Assembly: GCA_965368115.1 (NCBI GenBank)
Contig: CBDULQ010000002.1
Span: 1 to 44,805, forward strand
Origin: CBDULQ01 sp965368115
GTDB taxonomy: Bacteria; Pseudomonadota; Gammaproteobacteria; SZUA-229
Reading direction: 5' to 3'
DNA length: 44,805 bases
Under the pieces are notes generated by a model. It ran no database searches, was not told the origin of the DNA, and saw only the letters and a list, made by a program, of their open reading frames with translations. Below, in pieces: positions 7,714-16,626 of this stretch. Position 1 is the stretch's first letter. The number at the start of each line of letters is the position of its first letter. A program made the position numbers and the translations under genes.

Positions 7714-8797
7714 CCCGGCGCGTGCAGGGTATGTTCTATTGCTGGCCAGCAGTCTTGCTGTGCTGGTACTCCTCACAGTGGTTTATTTTACACAACGCAC
7801 CGAAGTGGTCGAAACGGGACCCTGGCGTGCCATTCCCTTACCTGACATCAGTCATCAACCGATTGAATTAAGTGTCACCCAGGTGATCAATCCGCGTTTT
7901 CCTGCGCTGAGCAGTGAACAATTGCAGGCGACATTGCGGCGCGCCGAACAACTGGCCCGGCAACATCTGAATGTGCAGATTAAACTGAAGACGACTGAGG
8001 ACATGACCATCGGTGCGTTTTTCAGTCTGCTGCCGGATCAACCGCGTCAGGCCCGCCAGAATGAAATTATCGATCCCATGCAGATCACTGCCGAGCAGCG
8101 ACGCAAAATGCAGCAATCCCTGCTTGAGTCCATGCGCAATGGAGATACGCCAACCGACCAGCTCCTCAGTTATGCGCGACCTTATCTATTGACACGTCAG
8201 CCGGTTGACAACCTGACGCAACTGGCCGATGCGGTCATCGACACCATGTTGAAACGAGTGCGTACCTGGTATGAATATCCCGCTGCAGACGGTCGGCCGG
8301 TGCTGGATGGCTCACCCTATAACCAGTGGGTATGGTGGGATTCCATGGGTTATGCCGACCTGCCGATGCAGGTGGTAATTACCAACCAGTTGGTGGCGAG
8401 CCTGGAGAACTATGATCAGGCCCTGCATACCTGCCTGCGCGGTGGTATTTCCGGCGGCACCATGACGTACAGTCGCAGTAGCCCCAATGGCGGCTACCTG
8501 TTCGTCAGTGTGTATGCACTGCTCAACGATAACCCGGCGCTGGCGCCGCTGAAGGACGGTGAGTATTCTCCGCAACAGGTCGTGGACTATGCGGCCGCGA
8601 CCCTGGTTCATGAGCTGGGACACCTGCTGTTCCATTATGGCCACCCGTTCGGCGCCGAGGGTTGCATCATGGCGCCGACCCCGCTGCTGCGCTACCAGTA
8701 CTGGTTCGATCAGCTCGACGCGGCGGCCTGTGCGGTGGAACGCTACCCGCAGATGCGTCCCGGTGCGGCACGAATTCTTTATCACAGCGGCTGGTAA
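7703..8797 (+). CDS. Membrane-anchored putative zinc metallopeptidase
   Basis: I do not recognise a named family. The protein (364 residues) has one N-terminal hydrophobic helix (about residues 9-29) behind a short basic end, so most of it is probably periplasmic. A zinc-peptidase motif HELGH is at residues 303-307, followed by LLFHYGHPF and then GCIM (320-323). E304 would be the catalytic base and H303 and H307 zinc ligands. H311, H314 or a later residue could be the third ligand. The downstream Gly-Cys-Ile-Met recalls the methionine turn of metzincin-like enzymes, but the spacing does not match the standard HExxHxxGxxH. It overlaps rimI by 11 bases, so it is probably co-transcribed with it. 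Substrate unknown. Confidence 0.75.
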   Translation: MHRNPARAGYVLLLASSLAVLVLLTVVYFTQRTEVVETGPWRAIPLPDISHQPIELSVTQVINPRFPALSSEQLQATLRRAEQLARQHLNVQIKLKTTEDMTIGAFFSLLPDQPRQARQNEIIDPMQITAEQRRKMQQSLLESMRNGDTPTDQLLSYARPYLLTRQPVDNLTQLADAVIDTMLKRVRTWYEYPAADGRPVLDGSPYNQWVWWDSMGYADLPMQVVITNQLVASLENYDQALHTCLRGGISGGTMTYSRSSPNGGYLFVSVYALLNDNPALAPLKDGEYSPQQVVDYAAATLVHELGHLLFHYGHPFGAEGCIMAPTPLLRYQYWFDQLDAAACAVERYPQMRPGAARILYHSGW

Positions 8798-8821
8798 GAT
8801 TCCATTCCCGGCGAGTGATTC

Positions 8822-8830
8822 TGCTATAAT
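8822..8830 (+). promoter_or_regulatory. Extended -10 promoter for prfC
   Basis: TGCTATAAT is a consensus -10 element with the extended TGn motif. It lies 25 bases past the upstream stop and 30 bases before the prfC ATG. No good -35 is seen at the usual distance, which an extended -10 can tolerate. Confidence 0.6.
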
Positions 8831-8860
8831 TACGCGTTCTTTTTGCAAGCTCGATCGACT

Positions 8861-10443
<1,583 letters not shown>

Positions 10444-10459
<16 letters not shown>

Positions 10460-11118
10460 TTCGCCGTTACCGGCGCTTCCGGTTCCGCTGCGGGAGTGTC
10501 CTGCGTAGTCGGCGGGGGTTCCACCCGGTGATAGCTGAATATATCCGGGCCCTGATCGTCGATATCGATGCTCAAACCGATCGCCGGATAGCGCCAGTAA
10601 TGATGGTTTCCCTGGTGCTCACGCTGTTCGGGTTGACCGAAATGTTGCAGTAACAGCGCCTCGGTATAATCCACCTGTGGAATGTAGCGGATACTGCGTA
10701 CCGTACTGTTGAGCAATTGCATCTGTACGTCGTCGTCGAGCTGTTGCGGCAGGTCGATGGTGTCTTCTGCCGCAACGTCACCGGTAATCATCTGCAGTTG
10801 CTGTGCATCCAGATCATATTCCAGTTCCAGGCGCACCAGGAATCCACCCAGATTCAATTGTTCGTAGACGGCGTAGAGTCCGGGCTGCCTTTGCGCATCC
10901 CGTTCGATGCGATTGTCGGGAAAGCTGGACAGTATCTGGTTGGCATCCTGGATGCGCGTCTTGCCCAGGGTGATGCCGAAGATGCGCGTGTTGCCGTTGT
11001 CCAGTACCTTGACTTCCCAGGGCATGTAGCCGGGCATGACAGGGCGCGGGCGATTGCCGATAACAGCAATCATCAGGGCGGTACCTACCATGAGGAGAAT
11101 CAGGAAACTTCTGTTCAT
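10444..11118 (-). CDS. Hypothetical membrane-anchored protein
   Basis: A 224-residue protein with an N-terminal hydrophobic segment (about residues 4-20) and no following lipobox cysteine. It is probably held in the inner membrane with its body in the periplasm. The middle has a recurring-looking segment, FGITLGKTRIQDAN, and the C-terminus is a Pro/Ala/Glu/Thr-rich low-complexity tail after residue 200. I do not recognise the family. It is convergent with prfC (16-base overlap) and divergent from the MFS gene. Confidence 0.75.
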
Positions 11119-11338
11119 TAATCAGGAAACGGCTTAATCAATCTAGTTTATATATAGACCCGGCTGGATTCAAAAGCAGTAGTTTATCGAAAAATTGGCG
11201 TATTTAATGAGAAATACCCGGTGATTTACGCAAGTTCATTGCCGCCGATCAGGCGTCTGGACGCTGCTTGAAATGCACGCCGGGGTCTGCTCAAATGGCG
11301 CTAACTTCAGCTCAGCCCGGGATGGTTCAGGACAGCAC

Positions 11339-12583
11339 ATGTTAAAAGATAAAAAAGTCTGGGCCTGGGCCTTGTATGACTGGGCCAATTCGGTGTTCGC
11401 TACCGTGGTCATCGCCGGTTTCTTTCCCATCGTATTCAAACAGTACTGGTCTGCGGACATCTCTTCCGACGCCAGCACCTTCTGGCTGGGCACCGCGAAT
11501 TCCGTCTCCAGCCTGATTATCGTATTGCTTGCCCCATTGTTGGGGGCCATCGCCGATTATGGCGGTATGCGCAAACGACTGCTGTTGCTGTTCATGCTGG
11601 TGGGGGTGACGGCCACCTTTCTGCTGGCTGGTGCCGAGCAGGGACAATGGCGTTGGGTGCTGGTGCTCTATGCGCTCGGCATTGTCGGATTCATGGCCGC
11701 TAATATTTTTTATGATGCATTGCTGGTGGATGTTAGTCGCAATCACCACATCGATCGCGTGTCTGGACTGGGTTTCGGACTTGGTTATTTAAGCGGCGGA
11801 CTTACCCTGGCATTCTGTGTCTATATGAGCCAGCAGTTCGAACAGTTCGGTTTCGCCAGCCAGATCGAGGCCACCCTGTCTGCTTTCGTGCTGGTGGCAA
11901 TATGGTGGTTACTGTTTTCGATGCCGTTGGCGCGCTGGGTGGACGAATCGAAGTCGATCAGAACCCAGTCGACCTGGCAAACCAGTGCTATTTTTCGTGA
12001 AGCCTGGCGAACCCTGTGCCGGGTGTTCACTGATCCTCAGATTCGCCTGTTCCTCATCGCCTACTGGATTTACATCGATGGTGTGGACACCATAATCCGT
12101 ATGGCGGTGGACTATGGTCTTGCACTGGGTTTCGATTCCAGCGATCTGATACTGGCCTTATTGATTACTCAATTTGTCGGCTTTCCTGCCGCTATTATAT
12201 ATGCACATCTGGGTGATCGATTCGGGGTCAGAAAATCCCTGTTGGTCGGTATCATGATTTACGCACTGATCACCCTGTGGGCCTATGTAATGGATTCCGC
12301 GCTGGAATTTTACCTGCTGGCCGCAATGATCGGACTGGTGCAGGGCGGTGTGCAGGCTCTTAGCCGCTCTTACTATGCACGCATGATTCCGGCGGACCGC
12401 TCGGCGGAGTATTTTGGTGTGTATAACATGATGGGTAAGGCGGCAGCGATAATCGGCCCAATGATGATGGGGGCGGTCGCATTGATGACCGACAACCATC
12501 GCTATTCGATTTTGTCTATTCTAATATTATTTGTAGCAGGCTTTGTCCTACTGGCCAAAGTCAGGGATATCCCGCGCGAGTAA
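11339..12583 (+). CDS. MFS transporter, UMF1/Atg22-like
   Basis: A 414-residue integral membrane protein with about twelve hydrophobic helices. The N-terminal signature ALYDWANSVFATVV followed by GFFPIVFKQYW is typical of the UMF1 (Atg22-like) branch of the major facilitator superfamily, whose bacterial substrates are poorly known. The frame opens at 11273, but I use the ATG at 11339 because AGGA lies six bases upstream and the family N-terminus starts just before ALYDWANS. A response-regulator gene follows after 5 bases, so it probably heads a three-gene transcript. Confidence 0.88.
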   Translation: MLKDKKVWAWALYDWANSVFATVVIAGFFPIVFKQYWSADISSDASTFWLGTANSVSSLIIVLLAPLLGAIADYGGMRKRLLLLFMLVGVTATFLLAGAEQGQWRWVLVLYALGIVGFMAANIFYDALLVDVSRNHHIDRVSGLGFGLGYLSGGLTLAFCVYMSQQFEQFGFASQIEATLSAFVLVAIWWLLFSMPLARWVDESKSIRTQSTWQTSAIFREAWRTLCRVFTDPQIRLFLIAYWIYIDGVDTIIRMAVDYGLALGFDSSDLILALLITQFVGFPAAIIYAHLGDRFGVRKSLLVGIMIYALITLWAYVMDSALEFYLLAAMIGLVQGGVQALSRSYYARMIPADRSAEYFGVYNMMGKAAAIIGPMMMGAVALMTDNHRYSILSILILFVAGFVLLAKVRDIPRE

Positions 12584-12588
12584 AGCAT

Positions 12589-13347
12589 ATGAGTATTCTC
12601 ATTGTCGATCCCCAGGTGGACTCTGTGGCAAAGGTACAGAGCTTCTTCACCGAATACGGATTCCAGTGTCCGCAGGTGGTTAAGACTGCAGCGGAAGCAT
12701 GGGCTTATATCGACGAACGCCTGGACGCTGTAGGTAATGATGCCATATCTTTGATCGTGGTAGATGCCCGGCTGGACCAAGGGGATGGCTTTAGTTTTTG
12801 TCAGCAAGTCAGAAAGTCGCCCATCGGCGAGTATGTATACCTGATGGTACTGATCAGCAGCGTCAATAACAGCGTTGCAATCGAAACGGTGAAACACTGT
12901 GGTGCCGATGATTATGCCGTGAAGCCCTATGAGGGAAAAGAATTTTTCAGGCATTTGATCCGGTTTGCCAATCGGCGCGTTGTACTGCTGATCGAAGATG
13001 ATCCGGCCCTGCAGATGCTGATCTCCGGCCTGTTGCATAAACAACATATCGAACTGATGGTCTGCGACGACGGCCTGAAAGCTTACAACCTGATCAACAA
13101 GATCGCACCACCGCGACTGGTGTTGATGGATATCGGCCTGCCTAATAAGAGTGGCGTCCAACTGGTTAAACATATTCGCGATAAATCCATCTGGCGCAAG
13201 ACGCCGATCATAATGCTTACTGCGAGTACCAGCGCCGACGATGTCAAAAGCTCGCTGAGTGGGGGCGCGAGCGAATACATCGTCAAGCCCTTTCAACCCG
13301 CTGACTTTGTCAATCGCATCAGCAAATACCTGAGTGCGGCCGGATAG
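12589..13347 (+). CDS. Response regulator with two tandem receiver domains
   Basis: A 252-residue protein made of two REC domains and no output domain. Domain 1 (about 1-125) has phospho-acceptor D59 (VVDARLD) and K112 (VKPY). Its first acidic pocket reads IVDPQ, so one of the usual two acidic residues is replaced by proline. Domain 2 (about 130-250) is canonical: E136-D137-D138, acceptor D181 (LMDIGLP), T211 and K233 (VKPF). Such stand-alone receivers act through protein partners. The obvious candidate is the adenylate-cyclase-like protein encoded 3 bases downstream. No histidine kinase is encoded nearby. The Shine-Dalgarno is poor, suggesting translational coupling to the transporter gene. 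Confidence 0.9.
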   Translation: MSILIVDPQVDSVAKVQSFFTEYGFQCPQVVKTAAEAWAYIDERLDAVGNDAISLIVVDARLDQGDGFSFCQQVRKSPIGEYVYLMVLISSVNNSVAIETVKHCGADDYAVKPYEGKEFFRHLIRFANRRVVLLIEDDPALQMLISGLLHKQHIELMVCDDGLKAYNLINKIAPPRLVLMDIGLPNKSGVQLVKHIRDKSIWRKTPIIMLTASTSADDVKSSLSGGASEYIVKPFQPADFVNRISKYLSAAG

Positions 13348-13350
13348 CTT

Positions 13351-16041
13351 ATGGAAGTCGCAGACGTACGGCAGGCTTTTGCGCGTTGGAACCAGGCGCA
13401 GCTGCAACGTATGCTGGAAGATTACAGTACGGAACAGCAGGCGGCATTACAACTCATACCCCTGATCTTCCATATCAATCATCGATTATTACCGGGATAT
13501 AACGGGCCGGATACACCGGCGGGTATCTATGGCTACAAGCCTGAGAAAGATGTTATCGAACTGGGCAGGCAATTTAATCGTCGTTTTAATTATCAGCAGG
13601 AACGGGTGCTGAAGAATGCCATTATCGATGCTGTTTATCTACAACAGGATTTTATTCACAAACAACTTACCCTGTGGCTGATTCATTTTCCGGGACTTAA
13701 ACCGGAGCAGTTCCACGAACTGAATGATAAGCTGCAGCGCGTCGCAGCCTGGTTACGCAATCGCGACATACACTGCCATACTCATCTGCTCAGTGCCGAA
13801 CAACTGGCGTCACTGGAGGTTGATAAGCTGGCGCAGGATGTCAGGGTGCCGGCGCTATTTATCGATCAGTTCTATCTCCAGGCGCGGTGTCTGGCTGGAA
13901 AATACCCCGCCTGGTGGCTGGTTCCCGCACATGAAGAAGCGAAGTATGCCCGTGCATTGCAGCGCATCGTCGATGCCATGTTCGTCAATCCGGACGAGTT
14001 TATCGACCTGGGTGCTATTTCGGTCGAGGAACCGCGACAGCTACTGGAGCAGGCCAGTGTCGAAACTCATCATTTATACGAAGCGCCGGAAATCTGCTGG
14101 TTAAAACTGGTTGTGTTGAGTACACGTTTCAATCACTGGCCGTCTGTCGACAGTCCGGCATCGCGGCTCAAGCTGGCCATTGTGGACCAGTCATCCGCCG
14201 CCGAGCTGACACCTGAATCAGTTTGCCTGGCCCTGGTTGAAGATCTACTGGAAGCGCCGGAAGATACCATTGCTGCTGCTGAAATGCAGACGTTGCTGAT
14301 GCAGTTGCAACAGTTGCCCGAAGACAGCATATCGCCACTGGTGGCGCGTCTGGCACAGATGCATCTGCAACACGCGCCATTGCAGCATCGAAAAAAAACC
14401 GAACTGGCCGGCATGATGAATGGACTGCAGGCTCTGTTTCAACATATCGGCGAACTGTTTTCCCGGATGCTGTTTCGATATCGTCAGATTGATGATAGTG
14501 AGGAACACCTGCCGACTCTGACTGCCGCCGAAGCGATGCTGGGTTACCTGAAACCGACACAGGAGAGGGTGGCCGTTTACAACACCCGCCTTCTGCCGGA
14601 GATGGTCATTGGTCGCATGATTCTGCGCTTCGATCCGGAGCATGCTCCACAACAGGCCTGGCAACTGGTGCTGGCGCTGGATGAAGTACGCGAACGGATA
14701 CTGGGGCGATTTTCCAACCTGCTGTCGTTGCTGGCCTGGGCACTGCTGAATCGGCTGGTCGACCAGGGCACACAAATTTCCATTGATCATCCTTCACGCA
14801 TGGTGAAACAGATCGAAGCGCGTCAGGTGCTGGAGACCCTGCTGCAGCGACTGGATGTGGAAGCCCTGTTGCATCCGCGCGAAAAGCTGTTCGAACAGGA
14901 CAATCGCCCGCAACAGGCACTGGTGTTCAGTCACCTGACCGCGAGCGAAGAATATCAGCAGCGTATGGCTTCCGATACCGCTTTCGATCCATTGCTGTTC
15001 GGCAGTGAAGACGAACTCACCGTAAGTTGCGAGCAACTGGTGCTGCATAGCTGGGGTGACGTTCAGGTGCGTCAGTACACCGGCAACCTGGGCGTATTGC
15101 AATGTCTGTGCGACTGGTTGAGTACCGGTGATGCCGACGCGGGTCGGCAACCGGGTGATTTGCATAGCTACGGTTACTCTGCGGGTATCAGTACCTTCTG
15201 GTCGCAACGTATCGAACAGATCTATGCCGATCTGCAGCAGTTTTTTTATTCCGATGGCCACTGGTCGGGGCGTTTCGTGGTGCGTATGGGGCCGGAATAT
15301 TTCCTCATCGAGTCGCAGGACACCACGCTGGGTGTCGGTCGTGTCGGCACTGAACAACAGATGCTGGCGAGACTTGAACGGGCCAGCGATCAGTTTAAGA
15401 CTACCGGTATCGAGCGCTTTGCGTTTTCAGATATGCCGCTGGGTAGTATTTACAAACGCAATCGAGCCGGTGTGGTGCAGATATTTTTCCAGTTGTTGAA
15501 CCGGCAGTGCCGAACCTGGGTGCTGGATGAGCAGGGTAGTCTCTGGTACCAGCAGCAGCTCTGGTTTGACCGTTCGAGTTACATCGCACACTGGTTATAC
15601 GTGATGCGTAACCTGCGCACTCGTTTGAAGAAAATCAGTTACCAGCAACGTGAATTGCCGGGACTGGAGATTTTTCATCTCAGCAACAATGCGTTGGGCG
15701 TGCTCGAGTGTCATCCGGTCGGGTCCGAGTCCATCACCGCGGAACGTGGCTTTATCGATGTGCAACTGACGGTGGATGTGGTCGACGACCAGGATCGGGT
15801 GAGTTTGATCTGTGACGGTCATCTTTTCGATTATGGCCGTTACGGTGATCGGGTACTGGATGAAGCGGTCCGTTATATCCGTGGACGTTTCGGTCGCCAG
15901 GGGTTACAGCCGGTCTATGTGACCGACATCGAAGCGCCGTTGCGCTTATATGGTGTTGAGAACCGGGAGCAGATTCAGGTCAATCATTTCTTGCGGTACA
16001 AACGTAATATCGAACAACGTCTGTACCAGTTGCTAATGTGA
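13351..16041 (+). CDS. Class I adenylate cyclase-like protein with a destroyed catalytic motif
   Basis: An 896-residue member of the CyaA (class I) family. Family blocks by comparison with remembered enterobacterial CyaA: LPGY...PAGIYGYKP (47-64), FIDQFY...LAGKYPAWWLVP (170-192) and PDEFIDLG (about 215-222). The C-terminal third resembles the Pseudomonas CyaA tail. The catalytic region should read VYxxGS...SDLDIW. Here residues 95-112 read VYLQQDFIHKQLTLWLIH. The Gly-Ser loop is gone, about six residues are deleted, and the two metal-binding aspartates align with Q105 and T107; only W109 is kept. The downstream RRCFYLK-type block is also not recognisable. The frame is open and full length, so this is not a decaying pseudogene. 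It is probably a non-catalytic regulator paired with the double-receiver protein 3 bases upstream. Confidence 0.85.
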   Translation: MEVADVRQAFARWNQAQLQRMLEDYSTEQQAALQLIPLIFHINHRLLPGYNGPDTPAGIYGYKPEKDVIELGRQFNRRFNYQQERVLKNAIIDAVYLQQDFIHKQLTLWLIHFPGLKPEQFHELNDKLQRVAAWLRNRDIHCHTHLLSAEQLASLEVDKLAQDVRVPALFIDQFYLQARCLAGKYPAWWLVPAHEEAKYARALQRIVDAMFVNPDEFIDLGAISVEEPRQLLEQASVETHHLYEAPEICWLKLVVLSTRFNHWPSVDSPASRLKLAIVDQSSAAELTPESVCLALVEDLLEAPEDTIAAAEMQTLLMQLQQLPEDSISPLVARLAQMHLQHAPLQHRKKTELAGMMNGLQALFQHIGELFSRMLFRYRQIDDSEEHLPTLTAAEAMLGYLKPTQERVAVYNTRLLPEMVIGRMILRFDPEHAPQQAWQLVLALDEVRERILGRFSNLLSLLAWALLNRLVDQGTQISIDHPSRMVKQIEARQVLETLLQRLDVEALLHPREKLFEQDNRPQQALVFSHLTASEEYQQRMASDTAFDPLLFGSEDELTVSCEQLVLHSWGDVQVRQYTGNLGVLQCLCDWLSTGDADAGRQPGDLHSYGYSAGISTFWSQRIEQIYADLQQFFYSDGHWSGRFVVRMGPEYFLIESQDTTLGVGRVGTEQQMLARLERASDQFKTTGIERFAFSDMPLGSIYKRNRAGVVQIFFQLLNRQCRTWVLDEQGSLWYQQQLWFDRSSYIAHWLYVMRNLRTRLKKISYQQRELPGLEIFHLSNNALGVLECHPVGSESITAERGFIDVQLTVDVVDDQDRVSLICDGHLFDYGRYGDRVLDEAVRYIRGRFGRQGLQPVYVTDIEAPLRLYGVENREQIQVNHFLRYKRNIEQRLYQLLM

Positions 16042-16587
16042 TTCCAGTCGTGCCAGTTCGTTGAGGATAGACACCACCAGCGATTCGCCCTGCGGGCCAA
16101 TTTTATCGCACAGTTTGTCGACATCACGTTCACCGTCCACCAGGGGTTTGATCAGTGCGCTGAAGCGGGCCAGGTCGCCCTGGGTGGACGCCATCTGTTC
16201 CGCCATGCCGCCGAGCATGGTGAGTGCGCCGGCATCACCGGTAGCGGCGGCATGAATCAGTTGCGCCAGCATCGGTGCCGCCATGGTCGGGTCGGCATCC
16301 TGTTGTGTGCTGGGCAGGCTACTCGGGTCCTGTAAACCGCGCAGTATGGCATCGACAATGATACTGTCTTCTTCGTCCAGCCCTTTCAGAATGCTGCTGT
16401 CCCGTTCGCCCTTGATCACGCGACGAATCGCTTTCACCAGGCTGCCCCAGCCATTCTGTTCGGAAATGTTCAGCACATGTTCCAGTGCCGGCATTTGAGT
16501 GTTGTCGTGAATCGCCTCCACCACTTTGATAACCAGTGGACCGTGAATCTGTAACACCTGCTGTTGTTTGTCGGGTACGAAGTTCAT
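16033..16587 (-). CDS. Hypothetical helical protein with an internal repeat
   Basis: A 184-residue, probably all-helical cytosolic protein of unknown function. Two copies of one motif are visible. Residues 50-85 carry LVKAIRRVIKGERD, then a spacer and IVDAILRGL. Residues 143-178 carry FSALIKPLVDGERD, then a spacer and VVSILNEL. They share the pattern (I/L)-x2-(V/L)-(I/V)-x-GERD, a 10-15 residue gap, then a V-x-x-I-L helix, so the gene probably arose by duplication. AAGGAAA precedes the ATG. It follows valS by 39 bases on the same strand, and its end overlaps the convergent cyclase-like gene by 9 bases. Confidence 0.75.
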   Translation of the reverse strand: MNFVPDKQQQVLQIHGPLVIKVVEAIHDNTQMPALEHVLNISEQNGWGSLVKAIRRVIKGERDSSILKGLDEEDSIIVDAILRGLQDPSSLPSTQQDADPTMAAPMLAQLIHAAATGDAGALTMLGGMAEQMASTQGDLARFSALIKPLVDGERDVDKLCDKIGPQGESLVVSILNELARLESH

Positions 16588-16626
16588 GGCGGTTTCCTTG
16601 TTAAAGTCGGTTTCGCGAAAGATTTT

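Noticed and set aside
13351..16041. Pseudogene call for the cyclase-like gene
   Set aside because: The frame is uninterrupted over 896 codons, both ends match the family, and the change is confined to the catalytic core, which fits retained non-catalytic function better than decay.
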